DNA of 17,115 nucleotides from CBCXVS01 sp965178525 (GCA_965178525.1 CBCXVS010000162.1:1-17115); one strand, 5' to 3'; positions 1 through 7,757 are shown, counted from the stretch's first letter. The notes: generated by a model not told the origin, from the sequence alone. Numbers and translations: made by a program.

Positions 1-96
1 CTTTGAGGATGATTCGGTGGGCATCTGGGCTGGGCTAGGGAACCTGATCTTATGCTATTGAGGAACAACTCTAATCTATGAAGAAGGACTCGTATA

Positions 97-378
97 TTAT
101 CCGCAGCCCGGGAGCGTGCGAATGATGCGTTGTTCGCGCCCGTTGTCGCCGATTGATAAGCGTACCGTCCGCATGGTAGTCTCTAACACGGCATTGTTGG
201 CACTTTGGTCCGGCCATACTGCCTTAAATAGCTCATCTTTGTCGACAACGCGACCGGGATGCTTCAAGAGGTAAACGAGCAACTGAAAGACTTTCCGCCG
301 CAGATGAACGCTCTCTTCGCCACGGCGCAGGGCATATAGGTTCGTATCCAGTTCGCAATCACTAAATATGTATATCAT
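97..378 (-). pseudogene. Truncated winged-helix (Trans_reg_C/OmpR-type) DNA-binding domain protein
   Basis: About 93 residues, essentially only a C-terminal-type winged-helix DNA-binding domain as found in OmpR/PhoB and CadC proteins. Visible signatures are the N-terminal strand motif FSDCELD, the KVFQLLVYLL helix, the VVDKDELFKAVWPD turn and the recognition-helix segment ending in IGDNGREQRIIRT. I start it at 378 because a GGAGG sits six bases upstream; the open frame extends to 489 but that part is unlike the family. The protein ends at LPGCG with TAA (97-99), and the next codon in the same frame is TAT (Tyr), exactly where homologues continue G-Y-R-F. The gene is therefore probably cut by a nonsense change and has lost its final strand and any C-terminal ATPase or cyclase module. 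Downstream codons stop again after six residues. The domain call is firm; function is doubtful. Confidence 0.7.
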
Positions 379-1169
379 AGTAGGCCTCCGAGCAATATAG
401 CGCAGCGCGTGCAGCACGGACGTGAATGGCCGCCAGAGATAGCCAACTCCACATGACCATCCGCAAGCTCTTGACCAGATGCGCCGCAACCATATAATAT
501 TTGTTTTCCCAGCGGGATTCAGAGTCCTTCAGTTGTTCACTTGCATGCTGTTCCCCCTCCCCTTTGCGAAAGGGGGGAGGGCAGACCGCGGTGCATGGTC
601 GGAACCTTACATGCTCGAGAACTGAATGACTCCGAGCGGGATTTAGCTAGCGCATTTGAACTCATAATAGATTTAATATCAAAGAGTTATGATTTCTGGG
701 CGCAAGCGCTAAGTATTTGATCTGAAGAGAGTTTTGTGCCTAAATACGTGTAGGCCTACGGTGAGAGTTTAGCACAATTTCAGCGAAATTTCAGAAAAAT
801 TGCAGGAAAACAGCAGGAAAATTTCAGACTTTTTGGTGGGAACGCCATAAATTACCGTGTATTCTACTAATGGAGTCCATAGCCTCTGTCCATATGTGGA
901 CCTATACTCTGAGCACTTGCGCCCATATCCTAGTATTAACATGAACGCAAGCCTTACTCCGACATTGCCAACATTCGTGCAAAATCGGCTACGGCATTGG
1001 CTTGATGAATATCTCCACACGGTCACGCAGCGAGAAAGACTTTTCCGAAAGGGGGTAAAGTTGGAAATTTACTGACTCTTCAGTAGCAGTTTCTCTGAGA
1101 GTTATCAAAAAGTCAAAACAACATCCTAGACACTTTCATGGGACTGGAGGAACTGTTTGAGGGAAATCA
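379..1169. other. AT-rich intergenic region without a convincing gene
   Basis: Roughly 790 bases between the truncated regulator (-) and the cassette starting at 1170 (+). It holds an imperfect C/G-rich hairpin at 553-581 (arms CCCCTTT and AAAGGGG around GCG) and the 11-bp tandem array at 773-827, annotated separately. Short open frames exist on both strands (for example 857-1075 + and 769-1026 -), but they begin with unsupported starts, have no visible ribosome site and resemble nothing I recognise. Base composition is visibly richer in A/T than the flanking metabolic genes, suggesting acquired DNA. Confidence 0.5.
773..827. repeat. Five tandem 11-bp repeats, approximate consensus GAAAATTTCAG
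   Basis: Five consecutive 11-base units can be read: CACAATTTCAG, CGAAATTTCAG, AAAAATTGCAG, GAAAACAGCAG and GAAAATTTCAG. Every unit ends in CAG with an A-rich start, so short A-tracts recur about once per helical turn. Such phasing suggests intrinsically curved DNA or a cooperative protein-binding array (iteron-like). It lies about 340 bases upstream of the 1170-2062 cassette. The sequence is direct; the role is inference. Confidence 0.65.
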
Positions 1170-1670
1170 ATGGTAGAAGCTGTTTATGGAGGAGCGCTTG
1201 GTCAATGGTTGTCGTTAGCTCCTGCTCCACCTCCATCACGTGGATGCCGTATCATTTCGGGCGTAGTGTGGTGGAGACTTGTGTGGTGGCCCTGGCGTCA
1301 ATATATTGCTGCTCTTTCAATTGGATTAGATGCTATACCCCCGTATCTTTCATATCTGGGCTCATCCGGTATGTATTTTACAGACCCCGCTTCTTTGCAA
1401 GGAGTTCAGAGTCCAGGAGATTTCGCTATTCGGCTTTCACTGTACCCGTCTGCCCATACTGAATGCCAACTGTATGGGTGTGTCATTATTGAATTTGATG
1501 TCCCCAACTTACCTAATGCTCAATTCCAGCCGGGTTTGACTGCCGGTGGGGCTCGAGAGTGGTGGTTGCCTATGAATCTTCCTCTTGAGGAGAGTATGAA
1601 GGTAACATATGTGTACACAGCAATCGGTAGACAAAGTTCAGGTCCGAAGCATTTCCCCATTTTTCTATAG
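1170..1670 (+). CDS. Uncharacterised protein, possible toxin domain (first gene of a two-gene cassette)
   Basis: I do not recognise a named family for this 166-residue protein. The start at 1170 is chosen because GAGGG lies six bases upstream and an in-frame TGA stands just before it (1158-1160). Residues 1-45 are rich in Pro and Trp. From about residue 60 the text looks like a compact beta-rich domain: GMYFTDPASLQGV, a helix-like SPGDFAIRLSLYPSAHTECQLYGC, then the strand VIIEFDVP, a GGAREWW loop and a final strand KVTYVYTAIG. A 'YFTD' strand followed by a 'YGC-VI-F-VP' strand and 'GGAREW' recalls C-terminal toxin domains of polymorphic (Rhs-type) toxins. The downstream gene follows after 20 bases, an arrangement typical of toxin then immunity. 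No signal peptide or membrane segment is visible. The toxin role is inference only. Confidence 0.5.
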   Translation: MVEAVYGGALGQWLSLAPAPPPSRGCRIISGVVWWRLVWWPWRQYIAALSIGLDAIPPYLSYLGSSGMYFTDPASLQGVQSPGDFAIRLSLYPSAHTECQLYGCVIIEFDVPNLPNAQFQPGLTAGGAREWWLPMNLPLEESMKVTYVYTAIGRQSSGPKHFPIFL

Positions 1671-1690
1671 CTGGCGTAAAGGGGTGAGCT

Positions 1691-2062
1691 ATGGCAGTGG
1701 TTAATTATCGTGATGCGATTATCAAAGCACTGCATGGGCATACGCCAGAACTAAAAGAAGTTCCCCCGAAGCGCCGTGATTGGGGTGGTTCTGGTGCAGT
1801 GCTAGAGATGTTCGAAAAGGCCTCTGGAGAAGATCGAGACCGTATCATTCACGCAATGAAGGAGATTCTCGACAACGCACAAGAGCCTCCTGCTGTACTT
1901 GCGCAGCTTGTACACATCGCTGCGAGTCTTGATATTTCCCAAGTCGAGCCGGCAGTACAAAAGCTCAAAGATGACGTCCGTGCCGATGACGGTCCATTGC
2001 ATATCGCGGTCAAAAACTACTTGGCGTTTCGAAAAATTCGGACTCACCCATTCTCTGGTTAA
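1691..2062 (+). CDS. Uncharacterised helical protein, possible immunity partner
   Basis: 123 residues with a good ribosome site (GGGGTGA ending three bases before ATG) and only 20 bases after the previous stop, so very probably cotranscribed with it. The protein is charged and looks mostly helical: segments around 43-65 (GEDRDRIIHAMKEILDNAQ), 66-82 (PPAVLAQLVHIAASLDI) and 83-120 (a KLKDDVRADDGPLHIAVKNYL-like stretch) have the spacing of HEAT/ARM-type helical pairs, a fold common in immunity proteins. There is no signal peptide, transmembrane segment, Cys cluster or known motif. A degraded transposase begins right after the stop codon. The pairing with the upstream gene is well supported by position; the immunity role is a guess. 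Confidence 0.6.
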   Translation: MAVVNYRDAIIKALHGHTPELKEVPPKRRDWGGSGAVLEMFEKASGEDRDRIIHAMKEILDNAQEPPAVLAQLVHIAASLDISQVEPAVQKLKDDVRADDGPLHIAVKNYLAFRKIRTHPFSG

Positions 2063-2074
2063 CAGAGCGGATAG

Positions 2075-2333
2075 TTAGTGCGTGTCGCACGGCACATGAT
2101 CAGTGCCGTAGATGGCGCCCAAATTGCCCTTGGCCCGTTTCTCGTCCAAGGCCAGAAACGATGGCGAACATGGCAAAAGTGGCTATCAGCGTGTCAGATA
2201 AGAAAATCCCCGCCTCAGGAGGGCGATGATCCGGGATTACTCCAAAACTGGTGCGGACTACTAAACGAAAGAGAGCGCCTGCAGACAGGTGTTTTCGTCC
2301 TTTTGGGGCCACAATGGACATAACCACCCCCAT
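2075..2333 (-). pseudogene. Transposase N-terminal remnant (DDE-type IS), frameshifted and truncated
   Basis: Read on the minus strand, the segment begins MSIVAPKGRKHLSAGALFRLV, continues with SFGVIPDHR and LSDTLIATFAMF, and then in another frame gives SPSFLALDEKRAKGNL, GAIYGTDHVPCDTH and a stop at 2075-2077. Joined, this matches the N-terminal 85 or so residues of a widespread transposase group whose N-terminus reads SLSDALMSAFAMF-SPSLLAFDEKR-NL-IYG-VPCDT. At least one frameshift lies near 2160-2175, and everything after CDT, including the whole catalytic core, is missing. The remnant abuts the end of the 1691-2062 gene, so an insertion or deletion event may have set the boundary of that cassette. 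No terminal inverted repeats were found. Confidence 0.65.
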
Positions 2334-2551
2334 GATGAGGACATGAAGTCCTTCAAGCAGCGGGTGGATTGTCCATCAAGGTTGACGAAAAAGCAAACGC
2401 GATGACATGGTGATCGCTGTGTTTGGGAGGTTCCTGAGAATTGCTGGACAGCATACGCCATCCCTCCCAGAGTGCAGCCCAGAAAAACGGCCCCAACATC
2501 GCAACGGATGCATGACGGTGTGCTCCGGTTGGGCTGCGAAACCGGTGAGCG

Positions 2552-5051
2552 CTACTCGTGTGGTACGGCGGCGGCCCTTTTAACCTTGCGGATTTCGAAG
2601 GTATAGGCCGCTTTCTGGAGTGCGGTCGAGAAGAATAACCTGCCAGCAGCCCCGGAATTTTTCGTGAACATGGGGGTGCCATTGTTCACCACCTCATACT
2701 CCGCCTGCGTATCGAGATCAACAACCAAGTGCTTGACGGCGCCAGGACCTCGGATGGTGTATTGGACGTTCGATATCGCCTGCGGGCGCGTGCCTAGGAG
2801 AATGAGCCATGGCTGTACCGGGTCCTCTATATACGCCCCAACCATCCGGCCATCTGGCGTATCGATACGTGTCGTCGGGGCCATCGCCTTCAGGCGATAC
2901 GCATCGCCGACGTGCATGACCGTGAGGAACATATCGTAATGTTTCGGTTGCGCCGGGCGGATTTGGACGCGGAAGGCGCCAATCCAACGTTTCAGGTCGT
3001 CCGAGAGTGGCTTCTGATAGCGGGCGTGATGCTCCCCCTCAAAATCGACGAATTGCTCATTCGTGCCACCAATCTTCTCGATAATCGGCGAGGCGGGCAG
3101 GAGCGTGCGCACGAACATCGTGCCGTGGGCCTTATTGCCTTTATACCGGTTGGAGACCCGCAGAGTCGTCGTATCGATCGATTGCCAGCGTTCGGGTTGC
3201 ATAGAGACAAAGGCACCATCGACGGCTTCCGGCGCAAAGGGGACCCACAACATCCAGCGCTTCACATGGCTGGCATCGACCGTATTGATGCGGTCGAACA
3301 CGACCACATACTCGCGATTGACGGGGCCTCGGAGATAGAGAAACTGCCGGCTGGCATAGTCGACTTTGGTCGCGTCCCAGGCGGGCGTATAATCATATGA
3401 AATGTAATCGTAGTCGCCGTTGTTGATGTCCTCGGCCACGACATCGCCTTGCCAGTTCTGTCCGCCTTTATGGTACGCCGGATGCGGATAGGCCGGACAG
3501 TCCGTGCGGCGGTTCAGCCCCCCGTCACCGCGACGTCTCTTGTGGTCCGTCGGACGATAGACCGTCACATGATTGTTGAGGAAAAACCCTTTTTTCGTCG
3601 CCCCCGGCCCGCTTTTGTTGCCACCGGCATTGAGGGCGAGATTGCCAAATTTTTCAATGGTAAAGCTGGCGGTTTCGGTATCCTGATGGGCGCGGCAGAA
3701 GCGCACATCCGTGGCGTGGAAGGCGATCAGCGTGTCGTCTTGCGACGCCGGGTCGTCTTTGTCGGGGAAGCCGGTGCGCATCACATACGTCCCGAGGCCG
3801 AGCCGCTTGGTCAAGGGGAGCCCGATGTCGCGCGGCGACTTTGGCATGAGATCTTCATGACTCCAGAGAAAGCGGTAGAAGACCTGGGTTTGCCAGGGCG
3901 AAAAGGTCCATGCCTTGTAGAGCTTGGGACTGGCGGCGGCGTGCCCCTTGCGGCCCCAGCCATGTTCGATCATCCAGGTGGCCAAGGCGGCCAAATCCGC
4001 ATGTTTGCCATTGAGCTGGCCGGTATGCATGTACGGGTGACGTAGGCGCGCACCCCGCTGGACCGACATATGGCCTTCCGTATTGGACCGCCACGTGTAG
4101 TATTGTCCCTGCTCCGGACGCGGGCGCGTGGTGTAGAGATTGTACAGCACACTATCGCGGAAAAACGGCACGTCGGCGAAATAATCGGTATTGAGAGCGG
4201 TGGCTAAGAGCCCCACAAACAGGCTGGCCTTGATGTACGAATGGGCATGGTAGGTCTGGGATTCGTGCCAGTTGGCGCTGCTAAACACGTGTCGTAGTAA
4301 ACCCAGGCTATTCGTGATCCAAATGCTGTCCGTGGCGTCGAGGAGCTGTTGCTGCGCCGCCGTATACGACGGGCCAAGGTCGTCACCCCACATGGCCACG
4401 CCGCCCCCAATGAGGTGATTATAGCCCAAATCCTTATTGTTGGTGCGATGCGGACGAATCATCTTTGGCATATGCGTACCCAGCGCCAGAAACTCGTCTG
4501 CCAAGAGCCGCTTTTGCGCCAGTGTGAGTTCCGGATAGACCCAGTCGTAGAGCAACATTAAGGGTAGTGTATACGGCAGGTCATGAGTCTTGAAGCCCTC
4601 GCGGAAGGCGCGGCGCATGAGTTCCTGCCCATACTCGAAGGCCTTGGCCGCATATTGACGGCGCGTATACCGAAAGCGAAAGCGGCTGGCTAGCGGTTCT
4701 TGGGTTTGGTCAATCACGTAGACAAAGGCGTAATTGATCAGCCCCCAGCTCAGATCCGGGTTCTTTTTTGTTGCCGCCTTTACCTTATATGCCTTATCTA
4801 CCATGCGCAGCCAGCCCTGAAACACCCCGTTCCGGCGGAAAAAGGTGGCCAACTTGCTCCGCATCTCGGCTGGCGTGATCCCTACAGCCTGAGGATGCAG
4901 CGCGAAACGTGTCCGGAATAAAGTAGAGGCGCGGATGGACTTTGGCCGCAAGTGGGCTCTCAGCCGGCGGCACGTAGGCGTACCCCGTCGTATAGAGCCC
5001 GAGCGTAAGCAGAAGCGCACCGAGATACCACAAGGGTCGGGAGCACATCAT
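2552..5051 (-). CDS. Heparinase II/III-family polysaccharide lyase, exported (frameshift near 4903)
   Basis: Large secreted enzyme of about 830 residues once joined. Residues 1-26 form a signal peptide (LGALLLTLGLY core, likely cleavage after GYA), followed by the family-typical mature start HPRLYFIPDTFRA. That text is in one frame (5051 to about 4903) and the remainder, LHPQAVGITPAEMRSKL onward, is in the next frame, so one base is missing in the CGCGCTGC stretch. The start at 5051 is preceded by AAGGACAGAC. The toroid domain shows the Asn-His pair (N201-H202 of the 2552-5020 reading frame) and an NWHES-QTYHAHSY segment (250-262) with candidate catalytic Tyr residues. The C-terminal beta-sandwich has RAHQDTETASF (His445 region), the usual metal-site region. 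It would cleave uronic-acid polysaccharides (alginate- or heparin-like); the substrate cannot be told. It appears to stand alone. Confidence 0.75.
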
Positions 5052-5223
5052 GTCTGTCCTTCTTCTCATCTGACAACCCGTTACTGTTTTAATTTAAATT
5101 GCTCGACACAATGTATTTGTATCCAACACGGCGCGGAGCGGACAACTCTAGGTGACCTCGCGTCTGGGGAAGCCAGCCGGAATGTGACCTGATAGCGCCC
5201 CGTAGGGATACGAAAGAGCAGCG

Positions 5224-5264
5224 CCAACGGCCACCTTGCAGCAGCGGGGTGGCCGTTGGTTTTT
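5224..5264 (+). terminator. Rho-independent terminator upstream of iclR
   Basis: Perfect 12-bp stem: CCAACGGCCACC (5224-5235) and GGTGGCCGTTGG (5248-5259) around a 12-base loop, followed by TTTTT (5260-5264). The T-run is present only for plus-strand transcription. No plus-strand gene precedes it, so it insulates iclR from read-through or ends an unannotated transcript. Confidence 0.75.
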
Positions 5265-5294
5265 CTACGGCTCGTCCATTCTCTGCCGCAGCGC

Positions 5295-5324
5295 TTGACA
5301 AATCCTCTCTAAGACATGTACATT
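5295..5324 (+). promoter_or_regulatory. Sigma-70-type promoter for iclR-ilvE
   Basis: TTGACA (5295-5300, perfect -35), 18-base spacer, TACATT (5319-5324, 4 of 6 to the -10 consensus). The predicted transcription start near 5331 falls within the operator repeats that begin at 5326, fitting repression by the downstream IclR protein. Confidence 0.5.
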
Positions 5325-5325
5325 G

Positions 5326-5364
5326 TGTTCAGAATAATTTTCCTATGTTCTAAATAATGGAACA
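5326..5364 (+). promoter_or_regulatory. Probable IclR operator: TGTTC repeats and palindrome
   Basis: A 19-base palindrome, TGTTC-N9-GAACA (5346-5364), lies six bases before the iclR start. Exactly 20 bases upstream is a second half-site in direct orientation, TGTTCAGAATAAT (5326-5338), compared with TGTTCTAAATAAT (5346-5358). The 20-base spacing (two helical turns) and overlap with the predicted transcription start suggest autorepression. IclR-family operators are commonly GTTC/GAAC-type palindromes; the assignment is inference from position and pattern. Confidence 0.55.
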
Positions 5365-5369
5365 AAACG

Positions 5370-6167
5370 ATGGCTGGTCAGGCACAGGCGACATCTCCTG
5401 TGAAAGCTTTACGGGTGTTACTCGCGCTTGAAGACGCCCCTCAGGGGCGTGGCCTGACGGAGATCGCACGCGCGCTGGACCTGCCCAAAAGCGCGGTGCA
5501 CCGACTGCTTGTCACCTTTCAGGAATCCGGGTTTGTGCAACAACTGCCAGCCGGCCGCCGCTATGTGTTGGGGCCGATCCTGGCCCGCCTCGGCTTGTAT
5601 GCCGCCGAGCGTTTTGCCCTACGGGTCGTGGCCCGGCCCTATCTCGAGGCGCTGGCGCAGGAGGTGGGCGAGACGGTGTTCCTCGGCGTGCTGGCGCAAG
5701 ACGGCGTGCTGCTTGTGGACAAAGTCGAGCACGGCCAAGTGCTGCGTATCGCGCCGGCCTTGGGGACGATGCTACCGCTGCGGCAAACCGCGCTGGGCAA
5801 GCTCCTGTTGGCATGCTGTGCGCCAGTCGAGCAACAGCGCCTCCTCGACATCTGTAGCGCTGCCGCCGCGCCGTCTTCCACGACTCCGTATCACACGGGC
5901 ATACGGCAGGAACTCGCCGCTATTGCCCGGCAAGGATATGCGCTCAGTGTGGAGGAGTGGATACCGGACATCTGTTGTGTCGCCGCCCCGATTCGGGATG
6001 GCCGAGACACGGTGATTGCGGCGCTGGCGGTGGCCTTACCCCGTAGCCGTATGCCGCCTCTGCAGCGGCATGATCCCTTTGCCGTGGGGGGCGCGTCGGT
6101 GGCATATCCGACGTTGGTGCGTCCGGTACTAACGGCAGCTGAACACATCTCAGCTGCCTTGCCTTAG
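5370..6167 (+). CDS. IclR-family transcriptional regulator
   Basis: 265 residues, normal length for the family. The N-terminal winged-helix domain (about 10-75) shows SPVKALRVLLAL, then the helix-turn-helix GLTEIARALDLPKSAVHRLLVTFQESGFV (28-56 region) and the wing ending RRYVLGPILARLG. The C-terminal effector-binding (GAF-like) domain follows: LAQEVGETVFLGVLAQDGVLLVDKVE, then LPLRQTALGKLLLA and a late EEWIPDICCVAAPIRD segment carrying the usual small-ligand pocket strand. The start at 5370 comes directly after the palindromic operator; its ribosome site is weak. The stop is 34 bases before ilvE, so the two are probably one transcript. It may control its own operon in response to an organic acid or amino-acid-derived ligand; the ligand is not visible from sequence. 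Confidence 0.9.
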   Translation: MAGQAQATSPVKALRVLLALEDAPQGRGLTEIARALDLPKSAVHRLLVTFQESGFVQQLPAGRRYVLGPILARLGLYAAERFALRVVARPYLEALAQEVGETVFLGVLAQDGVLLVDKVEHGQVLRIAPALGTMLPLRQTALGKLLLACCAPVEQQRLLDICSAAAAPSSTTPYHTGIRQELAAIARQGYALSVEEWIPDICCVAAPIRDGRDTVIAALAVALPRSRMPPLQRHDPFAVGGASVAYPTLVRPVLTAAEHISAALP

Positions 6168-6201
6168 ACGTGGGTGCCTCATGCGTGATGGAGGAAGGAC
6201 C

Positions 6202-7092
6202 ATGCAAGTCTACGTGAACGGACGGTTTGTGCCTGCCGAGGAGGCGAGTATCTCGGTCTTTGATCACGGATTCCTATACGGCGATGGCGTCTTTGAAGGC
6301 ATTCGCGTCTACGAGGGCAACATCTTTCGGTTGCATCAGCATATCGAGCGACTCTATCACTCGGCCCAGTGTCTGCTGCTGGCCATTCCCATGGCGCCTG
6401 AAGCCCTGCACGATGCGATTGTCGAGACGGTACGCCGCCGTGGTCTCCCGAACCAATATGTCCGTGTCGTCGTCTCCCGTGGGGCAGGGGACTTGGGCCT
6501 GGATCCGCGTCTGTGTCCCACACCCTCGGTGATCATCATCGCCGATACCATCGCCTTATATCCGGAGCGGTATGATACCGAGGGGCTGGACCTGGTGACG
6601 GTGGCGACGCGGCGGATGCCTTCATGGGCGTTGGATCCGCGCATTAAGTCGCTGAATTATCTTAACAATATCCTCGCCAAGATCGAAGCGCAGCAAGCCG
6701 GAGCGGTGGAAGGGGTGATGCTGAATGCCGAGGGCTATGTGGCGGAGTGTACAGCGGACAACCTCTTTGTATGGCAGGGCGAGCGGTTGCTGACGCCAGC
6801 GGTTGCGGCAGGGGCGTTGCAAGGCATCACGCGCGCGAGTGTGTTGGAGATTGCCCGTGATTTGGGGCTCTACACGGAGGAAGGCTTTCTGACGCGGTAT
6901 GATCTCTATACCGCTGAGGAATGTTTCATGACCGGCACCGGCGCGGAGATTGTACCCGTGGTGCGCATCGATGCCCGGCAGATCGGCGCCGGTGTGCCCG
7001 GACCGATGACGGCGCGGATACGCGAGGCGTTTGCCATGCTATGCCGCGAAGATGGCGTGCGCGCGTTGGACCTCATGACCGCGGCAGAATGA
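6202..7092 (+). CDS. ilvE: Branched-chain amino acid aminotransferase (class IV PLP)
   Basis: Class IV PLP-dependent aminotransferase of 296 residues that transfers the amino group between valine, leucine or isoleucine and 2-oxoglutarate; it is cytoplasmic. I start at 6202 because GGAGGAAGG lies three bases upstream; the in-frame ATG at 6181 lacks such a site. Family features in order: SVFDHGFLYGDGVFEGIRVY near the N-terminus, YVRVVVSRGAGDLGLDP, the Schiff-base lysine K149 in RIKSLNYLNNILAKIEA (the BCAT-type lysine motif), ECTADNLFVW, and the PLP-phosphate region around LQGITRASVLEIA and FMTGTGAEIVPV. It sits behind iclR, which suggests catabolic control of branched-chain amino acids. The 3' end overlaps the convergent rlpA-like gene by 20 bases. 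D-amino-acid transaminase is a less likely alternative. Confidence 0.88.
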   Translation: MQVYVNGRFVPAEEASISVFDHGFLYGDGVFEGIRVYEGNIFRLHQHIERLYHSAQCLLLAIPMAPEALHDAIVETVRRRGLPNQYVRVVVSRGAGDLGLDPRLCPTPSVIIIADTIALYPERYDTEGLDLVTVATRRMPSWALDPRIKSLNYLNNILAKIEAQQAGAVEGVMLNAEGYVAECTADNLFVWQGERLLTPAVAAGALQGITRASVLEIARDLGLYTEEGFLTRYDLYTAEECFMTGTGAEIVPVVRIDARQIGAGVPGPMTARIREAFAMLCREDGVRALDLMTAAE

Positions 7093-7757
7093 GCGTCTTG
7101 TAGCCTAGGGGCCGGATTTGGCGGGCGATGTCTTCCGCTTGCGCTCGCGTTGGGAAGGGGCCGAGCTGGACCCGGTATAAACGCCGGGACTTGCGTCCTT
7201 TCTTGGTGACGCGGACCGTGTCATAACGTGTTCGCAACGATCGTTGCGCCAGCAGGGCATGATGCCGCTTGCGGTAGGCACCGGCTTGGACGATGAACGT
7301 CTTTTTCGGCAAGGTATCCGGCAGAAATTCGACCTTGACCCGCGCCATAAGACAGATCAATGATGCGGCCTTTGATGAATGGACCCCGATCATTAATGCG
7401 GACTCGCATGCTGCGTCCGGTTTTCAAATGGGTGACAATGGCCTGGATACCCAGGGGCATCTGTTTATGAGCGGCCGTGAGGCGATACATATTATAACGT
7501 TCGCCATTGGCGGTGCGGCGGCCATGGAAAGGCCTACCGTACCATGACACCACACCGTATTGCACCCAAGGCGACGGCGCAGACGAGAGAGACGAGAGAG
7601 ACGAGGTCAGAGGCTTGGTTGACGATGCGGACGAGGGAGGCGAGGGCGCGGACGAGCGTGAACTCGCGCAGGCCGTGAACAACAGGCACAAGCCAAATAG
7701 CAACGCCAGGCGCAACTGCCTCGAGGTTTTGCCGCGCCAGCAGAAGGTCCATACCAT
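7073..7757 (-). pseudogene. rlpA: RlpA-like lipoprotein (DPBB + SPOR), broken by an internal deletion/frameshift
   Basis: The intact family is an outer-membrane lipoprotein with a double-psi beta-barrel lytic transglycosylase domain and a SPOR domain that binds denuded septal peptidoglycan. Start at 7757 (GAGGGAG upstream). The signal is lipoprotein-like: LRLALLFGLCLLFTAC with Cys30. A Ser/Pro-rich linker (31-65) is followed by the DPBB domain from GVVSWYG (68-74) through ERYNMYRLTAAHKQMPLG, RVRINDRGPF (Asp123) and RIIDLSY (131-137). Family proteins then have about a dozen residues and the strand ARVKVEFL. Here that strand appears at once, in another frame (7073-7346 region), followed by the SPOR domain (FIVQAGAYRKRHHALL to LGYKTLIL). 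A short deletion near 7340-7350 therefore removed residues and shifted frame. The domain assignment is firm; inactivity is likely unless it is a sequencing error. Confidence 0.8.

Larger units (their letters stand above)
5052..5369. other. Divergent intergenic region between the lyase and iclR
   Basis: About 318 bases between divergently transcribed genes. The left part (5085-5125) is AT-rich and probably contains the minus-strand lyase promoter, though no clean -35/-10 pair stands out. The middle (about 5130-5222) is GC-rich with several self-complementary stretches. It is followed by a rightward terminator (5224-5264), then the iclR promoter and operator (5295-5364). There is no convincing reading frame. 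A small RNA ending at the terminator is possible but unproven. Confidence 0.45.

Noticed and set aside
553..581. C/G-rich hairpin with CCCCTTT / AAAGGGG arms
   Set aside because: Imperfect arms, no T-run and no second copy seen in the window; kept only as a note in the region description.
857..1075. 72-codon plus-strand open frame in the AT-rich region
   Set aside because: Starts at GTG with no ribosome site, overlaps an equally open minus frame and resembles no family.
3449..4045. 198-codon plus-strand open frame antisense to the lyase
   Set aside because: The opposite strand encodes clear heparinase-family sequence throughout; this is a composition shadow.
5130..5222. Possible riboswitch before iclR
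   Set aside because: The stretch is structured, but I could not match it to the conserved core of any riboswitch class I know, and a terminator plus a separate promoter lie between it and iclR.
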